This document shows positions 1-10,020 of a stretch of 64,000 bases of DNA, piece by piece. Within the stretch, counting starts at the first letter, position 1. Each line of letters opens with the position of its first letter. The position numbers and the translations under genes are program-made. The notes beneath the pieces are model-generated. The model worked only from the letters and a program-made list of their open reading frames with translations, was not told the origin of the DNA and did no database searches. The stretch spans positions 4,722,001 to 4,786,000 of the forward strand of contig OX621241.1 of the NCBI GenBank assembly GCA_951640165.1. The letters run 5' to 3'. The stretch comes from Pseudoips prasinana. Its lineage: Eukaryota > Arthropoda > Insecta > Lepidoptera > Nolidae.

Positions 1-687
1 TCAGCGTCAGTATTTCAATGTTGTCTGAACTTTTGGGTTTCAAGCTCGAGACAACCCTGAGTATATCCGTTTGTTTCTGATCACTTGTCAGCGGCCGACA
101 AATCAAGATCAATTCTGATACACTTAATACGGAGTTATCTCTTCTCTTTTACTCCTTCACAATAGACATATATCCATCCTGCTCTAAATCGTGCGCGTTA
201 GTAGTAAAGCGTGATCGAACTATCATTTGTCACTATAATTTTTTACTGAGAAAAGATAAGGGAAATTCGTTATGACACTTAATTATTGAACGTATTTGAG
301 CCGCATGGTTAAAACATCACCTGTGTTTAAAAGTCAGTTTTAATTTAGTTGGTTATGTAATTAAATTTGAACGCTCGACACGGTTTGGCCTCTGTTCGCT
401 GTGTGATCTATGGGATGTTACGGGTTACAGAATTCTGATACAATCTGACCCTGGGTTATCTCGAAATATTTACATATCATGTCAGATGAATGATGTCCAC
501 AGCTGCACCATAGCATGGGCCAAAGAATGGGAGAAATTATAAAAATTAAATTAAATAGCGTTACACTGTCAAAATAAATTTGTATTATTATTCATTGTTT
601 GCCTGATCTTATTATTATTTTTAATTTATTTTAATTTATTTTTATAGAGTGGTCATGGGTCTAAATTACCTGTAAATATATGAATTC
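1..687. other. AT-rich stretch, no gene recognised
   Basis: No coding signal, RNA gene or repeat end that I recognise. A short ATTTT/AATTT-rich run lies at about 610-650. Confidence 0.5.
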
Positions 688-833
688 AAAAGATGGACCT
701 ACAAGAAGGACCGATGATCTTGTTCGGGTCGTTGGAAACCACTGGATGCGACTATCGCAAGACCGGCAATTGTGGAGGTCTTTGGGGGAGGCCTTTGTCC
801 AGCAGTGAACGTCTTTCGGCTGATATGATGATG
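688..833 (+). mobile_element. RTE-type LINE 3' end, truncated relic
   Basis: In the frame of the GAT at 713 the sequence reads as the C-terminal tail seen in lepidopteran RTE-like reverse transcriptases (DDLVRVVG, then QLWRSLGEAFVQQ). The conserved Trp codon after QQ is TGA at 806, so it is broken. It runs into a (GATGAT) tail at the 3' end, usual for this family. Only the last ~45 codons survive, so this is a 5'-truncated copy. Siblings lie at 3926, 34585, 49690 and 60665. Confidence 0.75.
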
Positions 834-1008
834 ATATCACTACTATTATAAAATAAATTGTATAAATGTTTTAACATTCCGTGTACCTAAATATCTGTAT
901 AAGTAACTAGAAATAATAACTGTATTACTACAAACATGTTCTGACTATTTACAAGCGCTTTTTTAAAGTCTACGTGAATAAACCTTTTTTATTTATTTTA
1001 TTTTATTT
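832..1008 (+). mobile_element. SINE-K, AT-rich retroposon copy, 5' part missing
   Basis: Shares the end block ACAAACATGTTCTGACTATT...AAGCGCTTTTTTAAAGTC...ACGTGAATAAA plus an A/T-rich tail with copies at 13005, 17993 and 39272. AATAAA followed by a poly(A)-like tail suggests retroposition. No pol III boxes or coding were seen, so it may be the 3' UTR of an unrecognised LINE. It directly abuts the RTE tail on its left. Confidence 0.6.
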
Positions 1009-1009
1009 A

Positions 1010-1967
1010 TTAATATCATCATTTGACCATTTCGCCATAAGTCCAATCAAATGATGATATGAAATCGATCTGGCTAGGGCTCATGTCTAGCATACCTAAG
1101 CCGTTTTCACAATGCCGGTAGGTACCTGGTTGACTGGGTTCCGCCGTTTTGCAGGTACTGGCATTGTACCGACTATGAGTAAGTGTAGTATTATCAAGAA
1201 AATGATCTAATCAAAATTCTCCCACAAACCTGTACTTAGTAGTACGGAAGACAGTCGTGACCTGACATTTAGTCGGCAGTGTTGCCACGTAACATCTTAG
1301 TAACGCCGCATCTGCCTCACTGCATATTTCCTAACACTGATTTATAGCAAGTTCTGTAATTGCAGTAGGTGTTTCCTTAGTAATGAGGTAAACTGCTACC
1401 ATGCTCTCGAGTTCTACTCAGAACTACTATTTTTGTGACCCATAAAATGTAGTTGTGAATTCCATGTTTGTTAAGACCACGAGATACAGGTATTTATATT
1501 TCTAGGCGACCGTTGTACCCAGCCACTCTGACACAACATTTTTTCTTGGTTCACAAATCGGACAATACAATATAGCAACTTAAAGAAACTCACATCAACT
1601 AATACATATTATAAAACGTGTATGCCATAAATTAGTACATACACTTAACATTACTTTAAAATATAAAATAATTGATATATAGATTGGTTGACAGTTACCA
1701 TAATTTTACATTGTGTTTGTATACTATTAAACTGAAACAAGAGATTAATATATTCCAAATCAGCCAAAAGCAAATAAGTTTTATTCAAGAGCTCTACGTA
1801 CTTTACTTTTGGCGGACGAAAGAGTACCGTGATATACAACATGTAACTTAATTAACGCACATCCTGAAAATAGTTTGTTCAGAATCGTTTACTGATTCGA
1901 TTTATATTATTTTTAATATAAGTAATTTTTTTTCCAAAATTATTAAAACTACGGAAATTATTGTATT
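1010..1967. other. Intergenic, no feature recognised
   Basis: Mixed-composition sequence without a supported gene. The short open frame here on the minus strand has no recognisable motif and looks like a chance frame in AT-rich DNA. Confidence 0.4.
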
Positions 1968-2004
1968 GTTAATGTGACAATATTAACATTATTGTCACAT
2001 TAAC
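1968..2004. repeat. Perfect hairpin, 15-bp arms, 7-nt loop
   Basis: Left arm 1968-1982 (GTTAATGTGACAATA) and right arm 1990-2004 are exact reverse complements. One of about ten such hairpins in the window. Confidence 0.85.
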
Positions 2005-2125
2005 CCTGTACGGTCAAAACATATTGAAATGGATTGTAAGTCAAAGTAATAAGACTTTAAAATCGCAGTTTTATTTGTATTCATTCAAATTCCATAATTC
2101 AATACAAAATAAAGAAATATAAACT

Positions 2126-2479
2126 TTATTCCAAGAAACTAATTGATCGCGTGTTGTAATCTAACAGATATACGATATAAGGGAGAATGTTGTCGCATGT
2201 TAGGTTTGCAGCATGGTACAGCGAATGTTCGTCTGTTACTGATTCGGTTACTCTGACGTGGTACGGCAAGTCAACCCTACCCCGCAAGTGTTTGCAGTCT
2301 ATGTAACTGTGAATGAGTTTATAAAGGTATATTATATCAGCAGTCTTTCTTCTATTTGATAAGTATGCTTTACTGACAATCCACCAAATCCGCTCCAAAC
2401 GAGCTCTGGCATCTTCATATCGCAGGACAAAAACATTAATTAACTTGCGTGGAGGCACTTCTTTAATCGAAAACACCAT
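2126..2479 (-). pseudogene. LINE reverse transcriptase C-terminal relic
   Basis: The minus-strand frame has the pattern found after the reverse-transcriptase domain of many insect non-LTR retrotransposons: an arginine-rich segment (RRKTADIIYLYKLI), then HSYIDC, a V-x-L-P-Y-H-V block and an N-x-L stretch near the end. About 115 residues remain, with no reverse-transcriptase motifs upstream, so this is a 5'-truncated dead copy. The family pattern is known to me in general form. The exact clade (Jockey-like or R1-like) is not resolved. Confidence 0.55.
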
Positions 2480-2747
2480 TATATTCTATCTCTCTTCAGG
2501 TGGGTTGGTGATGGTACCCTCGACCATTGGCTCGCAGTAAAATGCCTAACACGAAACTTTTTATAATAACTTGTAATATGTTCATAATCATAATTTATTT
2601 GTGAAGCATAGGTAATAATACAATGTGTAAATAATAAAATAATACAATATATTGATGTGAACAGATGCAATACCTCACCTGTCGCGGTCGAAATAATATT
2701 TAAACTGTTACTCATACGTCACACAAACTTGTACTTATCATAGGGGC

Positions 2748-2996
2748 AGTACTCTCAGTGTTGCTAAAACTAGTCAGTAGGCCTATGTTAAGACTTAAGA
2801 ACTGTTGTCTAACTACAATAGAGTCCACGATTTAAGAGCTATGGAAAGGTCGATTTGATAGATTTTTATATAGTTTGTTTTTTCACACATTTAACCTATT
2901 CACAGACCTAAACATGCCTTCCAAAGCTCTTTACCGGTCATTCATCTATAGACTAATCCCATGATCGATCACGCCGATCTCTTACCGATCGCCACT
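2748..2996 (+). mobile_element. SINE-C copy
   Basis: Diverged match to the better copy at 32617-32870: GGGCAGT...CTC..GTGTTG, then GCCTATGTTAAGACTTAAGA, ACTGTTGTCT.ACTACAA, and the end CGCCGATC.CTTACCGATCG. No coding. Other copies are at 38905, 47465, 53230, 56270 and 61798. Confidence 0.6.
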
Positions 2997-3291
2997 AATA
3001 TATATATAAATTTAAAACAGGGAGCACAAGCCTTTACTTATGAGAATCTATTTGAATATATAAAATCCAATAAATATAAAACAAGTCAAGTTACGTCAGC
3101 GCAGGCGCATCTCTAAATGCCAGGTCACGCGTGCCTTCCGCCCTCAACGGAGATGTCTAAGGACACAATTTATTCGTGAGAAAATGTGGATAGCATACTT
3201 TCAGAAAGGTTTGCAGGATGTTCCATTTACATGTAAACAGAAACTGATAGTCCCAGTGATCATTATTGATTGGGATTGGAACCCAGGCCTG

Positions 3292-3531
3292 GGGCTCTAC
3301 CGGCTAAGTCGCCGAACATCGGTTTCTTAAATGGCGTTCAAATAAATAAAGCTTAAAAATGACTTAATCAATCGTTAAATCGGCTTCCATGAGCACATGT
3401 GACGTCATAAATGGTGCGGAATCGTTGTCACCGTTAAAGCCGATTTAACGATTGATTAAGTCATTTTTAACCTTTATTTATTTGAACGCCATTTAAGAAA
3501 TCGATGTTCGGCGACTTACCCGGTAGAGCCC
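3292..3531. mobile_element. Palindromic MITE, 240 bp, copy 1
   Basis: Nearly the whole element is two inverted arms of about 100 bp. It starts GGGCTCTACCGGCTAAGTCG and ends with the reverse complement of that. The arms include TTAAATCGGCTTCC and its mirror, AATCAATCGT and TCGCCGAACATCG. The unpaired centre holds CACATGTGACGTCAT. Related copies are at 39086 and 55502. No coding capacity, so a non-autonomous DNA transposon or foldback element. The superfamily is not clear because I could not fix a target duplication. Confidence 0.85.
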
Positions 3532-3654
3532 ATGATTATCAATATTTGAACATAGTACCGCTAGAAGAACGAAACAAGTGTACCTTACAAAGTACTCAAA
3601 CAAGTTTGTCTGTTTAAGCCTGTTATCTTCCACTGCTTCCCCCAAAGGTTCCTA

Positions 3655-3885
3655 TAACGTTGCCATTTGGAGGGGTTTAACAGTCACCGCGCTTGCCATG
3701 CCAGTTGGCGACCGCAGTTAGGTGGTAACTATAGTATACAGGTGGCACTGCTGCCCAACTACCTGGTGTATTCCTTAGTCGGCTTTTACGACACCCAAGG
3801 GATGGAATGGGGTAGCCCTGTTATTCTTACTAGGCCGTAATCCTCACGACTATCTAGGCCGGTAACCACACGGATAATAAGTTTA
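3655..3885. repeat. Dispersed repeat fragment, LINE 3'-region-like
   Basis: Contains the phrase TTAGTCGGCTTTTACGACAC, then CCAAGGGATGGAATGGGG and GCCGGTAACCACACGG. I recognise this phrasing as typical of noncoding 3' regions of insect non-LTR elements, but there is no second copy in the window to prove it. Confidence 0.35.
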
Positions 3886-3925
3886 TGGGAATAAAAGGTT
3901 TTAATTATTTATAATTAATGTCTTT

Positions 3926-4083
3926 CGGACCGATGATCTTGTGCGGGTCGCTGGAAACTGCTGGCTGCGAATAGCTCAAGACCGGCAATTGTGCTGAACA
4001 AAGGCCTCCCCCAAAGATCTCCTTTGGGGGAGGCCTTTGTTCAGCAGTGGACGTCTTTCGGCTGATATGATGATGATGATGGT
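3926..4083 (+). mobile_element. RTE-type LINE 3' end carrying a template-switch hairpin
   Basis: Starts with the CGATGATCTTGTGCGGGTCG block shared with the copy at 688 and ends with GGCTGATATGATGATGATG. Between CGGCAATTGTG (to 3992) and CTTTGGGGGAGGCC (from 4022) there is an inserted inverted copy of the downstream sequence, making a perfect 24-bp hairpin (3993-4016 with 4022-4045, loop ATCTC). Sibling copies have GGAGATC or GGAGGTC at this point and no hairpin. Confidence 0.85.
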
Positions 4084-4086
4084 GAA

Positions 4087-4262
4087 TGTCTTTCGCATCC
4101 AGCGCGGCGGCCAGTCTAAACGCAGACTAGCCATCTGTACGCGACATAGCAACACAGGGGTACTTTCTGCTCTATCACTCTCATGACTCTATAGGACGAC
4201 TAGGGACCGGAAAGAGGTACAGGACCGACCTGCTCTCCGTGGCACGGGAGTTTTCTCAACAG
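4087..4262 (-). mobile_element. SINE-B fragment, tail half
   Basis: Reads on the plus strand as GCGGCGGCCAGTCTAAACG..GACTAGCCATCTG..GCGACATA, then CACTTT-type sequence and GACCGGAAAGAGGT, matching the intact reverse copies at 41574 and 49903. The tRNA-like head is missing. Confidence 0.7.
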
Positions 4263-4289
4263 ACTAATTCCAATATGGTAGAGGCTAGA

Positions 4290-5120
4290 GTAACTAGGCT
4301 TCTTTAATTTAAAGTACTTTTAATTTTATTTCATGACTGCAGTTTAAAAGTTACATAATTTTACCCTGTTCGTTGTTATGTCTTGGCTATCTATTATAGT
4401 TTGTTGCCAACGCCATGCCCTAATGAAAATATGAGAGAAATGTGCCATCCATTCACTTAATTCCCCAATCAAGATAAAATCTTTACTTATTAATTGATAA
4501 AAACAATTCCATTGTTTAATTTCTAAGATTCTGTTTTACCGGAAACCAATCGCGTTTGCTTTCAAACCAATTCTCACGTAACAAAAACCAAAACTCTATG
4601 TTCAAAGAAAAGTGTTAATTTTGTGATTTTAATTGCGTAAATCGATTGTTATCTAAGTCCCAACCATGGATGTATGTTGGATTTAATGATTGAAATGATT
4701 GTTCCATACCATAAACTATAAAAATAACAACAAGTTCTAAGAAGGAAACCTATAAAATCGGTACGAATTAATGTTCCATACTATTCTAGATGTCCTTTTA
4801 AATCCCCCGCCCGCCAAAACGAATTTGAATAAAATTTATTTAGGCACATCGAGCAAGCATTCCTTATCGATTTAAATTATCAAAATCAGTTCAAAAGCAA
4901 CAGCTAAATCTCGTTACTTAGAAAATATAAAAATTCCTACTGCCTATGTTAACTTTATACAAAATGATTAAAAAGACATTTGTTAAAGTTTAATATTTGT
5001 TTGCCGATGAATGTAAGTCATATTTTTATTTGGCTAAATTTACAGACGCTGCCTTCATTTAAATAATACTACAGTTAGGGCTGGTAATCACTATTTGGAT
5101 ATCCATATTAAAAAAAAACA
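4290..5120. other. AT-rich intergenic, no feature recognised
   Basis: No supported gene, RNA or element end. Confidence 0.4.
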
Positions 5121-5123
5121 AGT

Positions 5124-5296
5124 CACACTTATATTTTAAAGGCGAAAGTTTGTGAGTGTGTATGTTTGTAACTTCTTCACGTTTAAACGTTTGGAATTAT
5201 AATAAAATTTGGTATGGAGTTAGCTGAAACCCTGGATTAACACATAGGCTATAATTTATAAAGTTTAACGCGGGTAAAACCACGGGGCACAGCTAG
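5124..5296 (+). mobile_element. Helitron-like non-autonomous element
   Basis: Contains AAAGGCGAAAGTTTGTGAGTG near the 5' end and finishes GCGGGTAAAACCACGGGGCACAGCTAG. CTAG at 5293-5296 followed by T fits the CTRR end and A/T target of Helitrons, and the GC-rich segment before it can form the usual small terminal hairpin. No coding. Relatives are at 25855, 43677, 52030 and 54410. It resembles non-autonomous Helitrons known in Lepidoptera. Confidence 0.7.
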
Positions 5297-6311
5297 TACA
5301 TTATAATTGTAAGTGTCGGTTTTAAGTAATACATCTTCGAGTATGAACTCATGGTTGGCCGCCTGGCCGGAAACAATGTGTGTGAATGTACCTATTATTT
5401 GGGAAGACATAAGACATTCTTGTTTCGTAATAGTTTATATTGTGTAATATGAGTGGGTTGACCTACCTATTGTTTGGGTAAAGAGTAAGCTTAAGGAATG
5501 GATTGTATGTGTCATCTAAGATTAAGAACGGTTATCTCTAGGCGAGATAGTAATTGTGTTGGCTGACAATTGCTTCACCGAAATAACTATTTTTGTACGT
5601 TGAATGCGCTCAAGTTAAAGCTTGCTTATTTATCTATTTGAGAACAAAGAGAACTGTAAACCTGATGATTGTAGTTATCATTCTTCTTTTAGTGACTCCA
5701 TTATTGGAGGTTACCTGTCAGCGCCGCATATTCCTATTTCTGGATAAAAGACGACAAACAGTTCTTCAACGCTGCAGATACCTGTCCATTCTCTTCTATA
5801 TCTTATCTACAATTTTCTTTGCCCTTCTACCTAACGTTTCCCTAGTATTTTACCTATGTCTATAATTTAGAGTAGGCAGTACTGTAGGTATCTAAAACGT
5901 TTGCTGCGACTACGACTGCTTTAGCGGAGAATAGAAGCGAGCGGGAGCCTAAGCCGTCCAGTAAAATAAAACTCAACTAACACGACTCGCGTTTGAGGGT
6001 AGCTCCTCTTGGGATTTGAACACATGAGAGGATCAGTTTTTAGAGAATTTTGTATAGCTTTCGTTCTTGTTTAAAAACGCGAAGATCAAAGCTTTTTATC
6101 CGATTGTGGATCGGAGGAGATATTTTATCGATACGAACCAAACCTGGCCTGATAAAATGATGGTCAAACATAAGAGAGAAACTATACCCGGTTCATCAAT
6201 ATGACAAGAATGAAGAGGGAGACAGTTCTGACGATATTTCAATATCCGCTAATTCAAATAATAAATTATTAATTAGCACTTATCAAGTGCAAGGGTTTTC
6301 AAACTTTATAA
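5297..6311. other. Intergenic, no feature recognised
   Basis: A 90-codon open frame at 5593-5865 has a hydrophobic middle but no motif, codon pattern or context that supports a gene. The rest is unrecognised sequence. Confidence 0.4.
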
Positions 6312-6460
6312 AGTAGCCGGCTTGGCGCCAACCACTTTCACTCGCGGGTTCATTGACCCGCGCCAAAAATAATGGAGTCGCGCGCGCATCGTTACGTCAC
6401 GCCGCGGTTTCCGCAATGCGCCATAAAGTGCGGTTTGCGCGAGCTGCGACACATTTAGAT
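6312..6460 (+). promoter_or_regulatory. CpG-rich, promoter-like patch
   Basis: Sharply more GC- and CpG-rich than its surroundings. It holds CGCGCCAAAAA (an E2F-type site on the reverse strand), TTACGTCAC (CRE-like), GTCGCGCGCGCATCG and a small palindrome CGCGGGT..ACCCGCG. Right after the E2F-like site an ATG at 6372 opens a 28-codon frame ending TAG at 6456. Insect promoters and first exons can look like this, but no transcript evidence exists and no downstream exon was found. It could also be an unrecognised GC-rich mobile-element end. Confidence 0.3.
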
Positions 6461-6549
6461 TTGCGCAAGGCTATTTATGATGGTTGCTATGACGAATTTA
6501 TGAAAAAAGATTTTTAAGATTTACTATGATAAATTATCTTAATTATATC

Positions 6550-6790
6550 CGCCAGTTGCTTGCCGTCAGCCAGGCATAGAATACCTTCACCCCATCTCAT
6601 CCCTTGGGGACGTAGAAGTCTACCCGAGGGTACATCTACAAGCGAACGGGTAGCTGCGTCCCTCTGTCTTTATGAGCATAATACTGATATCCCTCCAAAT
6701 GATGAGATACAACTCCATTGTGGAAAACTTTTGGAGAGGCCTTTGTCAAGCAGTCTACGTCATTCAGCTGAAATAATGATACCTGCCACA
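6550..6790 (+). mobile_element. SINE-R copy (RTE-tailed SINE)
   Basis: Head GCCGTCAGCCAGGCATAGAAT, middle ACCCCATCTCATCCC..GGGG and ACCCGAGGGTACATCTAC, and tail GGAGAGGCCTTTGTC..GCAGT..ACGTC..TCAGCTGA. The tail is the same as that of the RTE LINE ends. Best-bounded copy: 14625-14843. Confidence 0.75.
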
Positions 6791-6794
6791 TAGG

Positions 6795-6880
6795 CCTAGC
6801 TAGCTGTAGCGTGTGCCTATTAATGAGATCCTGGATTCATATTCCGGGTCGGGGTAAGCAATACGATTGAGATTTATTGA
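6795..6880 (+). mobile_element. SINE-B-like head fragment
   Basis: Contains CTAGCTGTAGCGTG and GAGATCCTGGATTCATATTCCGGGTCGGGG, parallel to the tRNA-like head at 31615-31680. Too diverged for a true tRNA. Confidence 0.45.
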
Positions 6881-7059
6881 AGTGGAGATGCGTGAAAGGG
6901 TGAGTCCTTTTTAGGGACCTTTTAACGCGGTATATAAGACGGAGGCCTCTCCTCCGATTGAGGATAGAAGAGGGCATTTCATCTATGGAAGTGAAAACTA
7001 AGGTTTAAGGAGGAAGCGGTTGTTGACAGTATATCCTAATTTAATAGGTATCGTTACGA

Positions 7060-7165
7060 AGTGCCTCTTTGTAATAGCGGTAGTGTCTTCAACCGCAGAT
7101 AATGAGGTCTTGGGTTCAATTCCCAGGTCAGGACAAAGAGAGGATTGGGATTTTCTCTCGTCGAA
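7060..7165 (+). mobile_element. SINE-B head with pol III-like boxes
   Basis: TAGCGGTAGTG resembles an A box and GGTTCAATTCC a B box. The order ..CCGCAGATAATGAGGTCTTGGG.. matches the other SINE-B heads at 17532 and 31607. A tRNA-derived SINE head, not a functional tRNA. Confidence 0.65.
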
Positions 7166-7206
7166 TAGCCATCTAGGGAACAAAAGAGGTAGAAAATAGA
7201 AAAGAC

Positions 7207-7253
7207 ACTCCTCTGTACTATCATACAGATGAGGTATGATAGTTCAGAGGAGT
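7207..7253. repeat. Hairpin, 20-bp arms, 7-nt loop
   Basis: Arms 7207-7226 and 7234-7253 (ACTCCTCTGTACTATCATAC and its complement) differ at one base. Loop AGATGAG. Confidence 0.85.
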
Positions 7254-7707
7254 ATGCGCTTGCGCAGTTGGCTAATTCCCGTTGAGATCAGCTACCGTAG
7301 CCAAAATTCAATCAGGACGACTAATATCATAGCCTTCAAACATTAAACGCTCTCTAGGTAGGGAACTAAAATCAAAGCGAACTTATCAAACTCAACTCTG
7401 CACCCATATTTTCTCCACGACGCTGACTACATTCTGATGTTATCATCGAAAGTAAAAGTGCAGGTATAAAATAGCGCTGTCGTTAATATATGATAGATAT
7501 TGAATCACATAGATAGCTAAAACAATGGAGCCGTACTACATGGAGTACAAGATGATCGATTATGAATACAAACGAAACTGAGATGAGAAAACTTCGCGTA
7601 CTTCGGGCCGTGAAACCGAATACTTTTGGATATACCTACTTTTAAATTTATGACGATCATTTAAAAGGTGTTATTTGGAAAAAGTTTTGTTTAACAATAA
7701 TGTCCTC

Positions 7708-7814
7708 GTAGCCGAATTCCGGCCACGGCGGCCAGTCTCAATGGACACTAGCCATATGCGCGAGACATATTGGTGATGACCGTCTGATTTACGTGCTTTC
7801 CGTGGCACGGGGTT
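7708..7814 (-). mobile_element. SINE-B tail fragment
   Basis: GTCCTCGTAGCCGAATTCCG, GGCCACGGCGGCCAGTCTCA and GACACTAGCCATATGCGCG match the reverse-oriented SINE-B copies at 41574 and 49903. Confidence 0.75.
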
Positions 7815-7846
7815 ATAATATATGTGTATATATATATATATATATT
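7815..7846. repeat. (TA)n microsatellite
   Basis: Almost pure TA dinucleotide run with one TGTG interruption. Confidence 0.9.
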
Positions 7847-8117
7847 ACGACGAAATCGTATAGTCGACTACTTGAGCTTGGTACGAAACTCGCAAACATG
7901 ATCATATTTGGATAGGCCGAATATGAATCCGATACAAAAATCTATCAAGTTGTTCTTGTGTGTGATCAAGATTGCTCGTGCTGTAGTCTTAGCCCTTCGA
8001 GTTCGACGACACACAGAGAACTAAACGGCCATTAAACTATGAAGATTTGTACATTTATGTATTTTTGGAAACCGTCCAGGTTTTGTTTTTATTATCCCTT
8101 TTAAATATATTATGTTA

Positions 8118-8370
8118 CTAGCTGTATCCTGCGCGCGTTACGGCAACAAATGTATGAAATTCATTGGACTGATAGTGGTGCCATCTGTCGAAGATTGATC
8201 GTACCAACCAAGAAACTTTGGTGGGCTCATGCACAACACTTTGCTGGAGATTATCACGTGATTAAATTCATAGTTAACGATTCTATAAAGGACATACAAA
8301 CATTCATTTTTATATATACAGATATAAATATTTTTCTTCTACTATATATTTATTTTCATGTCTTAGATTG
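8118..8370 (-). mobile_element. Helitron-like end, minus strand
   Basis: Begins CTAGCTGTATCCTGCGCGCG, the mirror of a GCGC...CAGCTAG 3' terminus. The inner sequence has an open frame (8150-8386) without a recognisable domain. Its far end is not defined. Confidence 0.45.
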
Positions 8371-8469
8371 TTATCTATACAAATAAATAAAATTGGAGTG
8401 TCTGTTTGTAATATTGAAATAACCGGTTTTTACTACATTAATATGAATATATATACGGTACATACACCA

Positions 8470-8685
8470 AAATGACATTTTTTACAATTTTTGTCTGTCT
8501 GTCTGTCTGTTTGTTCCGGCTAATCTCTGAAATGGCTGATCCGATTTTGATGGGACTTTTATAGGCAGGTAGCTGATGAAATAAGGAGTAACTTAGGCTA
8601 CTTATATTTTATAAAAAGTCATTTATTTTACAAGAAAAACGAAATAAACTAATTAACACGCGGACGAAGTCGCGGGCACAGCTAG
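8470..8685 (+). mobile_element. Helitron-like element, second family
   Basis: GTCTGTCTGTCTGTCTGTTT microsatellite, then GGCTGATCCGATTTTGATGG and the end GCGGACGAAGTCGCGGGCACAGCTAG. CTAG at 8682-8685 and the GC-rich foldback before it fit a Helitron 3' end. It lies tail to tail with the minus-strand end at 8118. Confidence 0.6.
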
Positions 8686-8689
8686 TATT

Positions 8690-9270
8690 TCATAATAATG
8701 TGTTCGTAACTGTTAGTTCAATTGAATGAACATCTCAGCTCAGCTATGGTATCTAGTGTCTGCCTTGCAGCTAGTATTTTGACCCTGACTTACTTCGCTT
8801 CTATGCTCTACGATGCTTCTAGACGGGCTACAATCGTGCATTGTGAAAATATATAATAAGAGTTGTTCAATATGGAATTATGCAGTTATTTGTGTCGAAT
8901 AACTTTATTTCTAAAGAATTATTATCATATTTATTTCTTAACAAATATTGTAAAGAGTATAAAATTAGATTTTTCGTTTGATTTAATGCTAAATTAAAAT
9001 GAATTGTCAGCATTAATACATATTTATATAAACTTTAACAAATAAACACAAAAACTTCTCGTCTGATTAACAAAATAAAGGAAACTACATTATACACGGG
9101 TTATATTTTCAATGATTTTAGATATCAGAAACTTGCCAATAAAAGTTATAACTTGGCGTAAAGTACTAATTTATGTGTCTATCTATCTACCCATGGGAAG
9201 TTAGGGCGGGTCAGCACCATTTTAAATCTTTATATCCATTTTAAACATAAATAAATATTATATAATGTAA
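8690..9270. other. AT-rich intergenic, no feature recognised
   Basis: No supported feature. Confidence 0.4.
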
Positions 9271-9405
9271 TTATCCATATAAGAATGTATTTACAAAAGA
9301 AAAGTAGTATACGTAGTATATCAGTTAACTGGTTTCCATAGTACAAGCCTTGCTTAAGTTGGGGTCAGATTGCCGTGTACGAATAATGTTCCAGGATATA
9401 CATAT
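9271..9405 (+). mobile_element. SINE-A 3' half
   Basis: ATATAAGAATGTATTTACAA, GTATATCAGTTAACTGGTTT, CCATAGTACAAGC and GGATATA match the tail half of the full copy at 52712. The tRNA-like head is absent. Confidence 0.75.
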
Positions 9406-9864
9406 ATATATATATACTAAATATAAAAAAGAATACCGATAACAACACGTTATTTTCAAGAATAAAAAAAAACAACCATAGCCAAAATGTTCAAAATGTT
9501 TCGTTGGTATAGATTTATACTCCATATCAGTCGTTACACTTCTACTAAGTTTACAACCTACATAGTATGGTGCCATTCTGCTTTTAATCTTGCCAAGCAA
9601 CTTTTTAGTTGCCTTCTGTGTCTGGTGTGTAACAGTCAATAGTTAGGGATTAACATTTAATTGTCGAGATCTGCGATACGCCTTCTCGAGTCCATGTGTT
9701 CTCGATCACCTTCTCATAACTTAGATTGAGATATGCTTATAACATAATACCTAACTAAGTAATATTAAATTAAACTTACTTGTGTTTATTGAAAAATAAG
9801 TCCTTATACAATCCTAGTCCTATAAAAAAAACAAATGGCAGAAGGATCGAATGGAGGTAATCGT

Positions 9865-10020
9865 GCTGTGTGGTGACGGCGGCGAATATCATCACCCCAT
9901 CTCTCCCCGTGGGGGGCTGAGGACCCAAGGTAATATCTACTAGTGGACGGGCAGCAGCTTCAATCTTAGTACTATAACTATCATACTGCGATCGGAATGA
10001 CTTCTACGCCTCCCACGCCA
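9865..10020 (+). mobile_element. SINE-R head part, truncated
   Basis: GTGCTGTGTGGTGACGGCGG, ATCATCACCCCATCTC, then GTGGACGGGCAGCAG match the SINE-R head at 13262. The RTE-like tail is missing. Confidence 0.65.

Noticed and set aside
5593..5865. 90-codon frame with a hydrophobic segment resembling a membrane or secreted peptide
   Set aside because: No family match, no splice or promoter support. Length is within chance expectation for AT-rich DNA.
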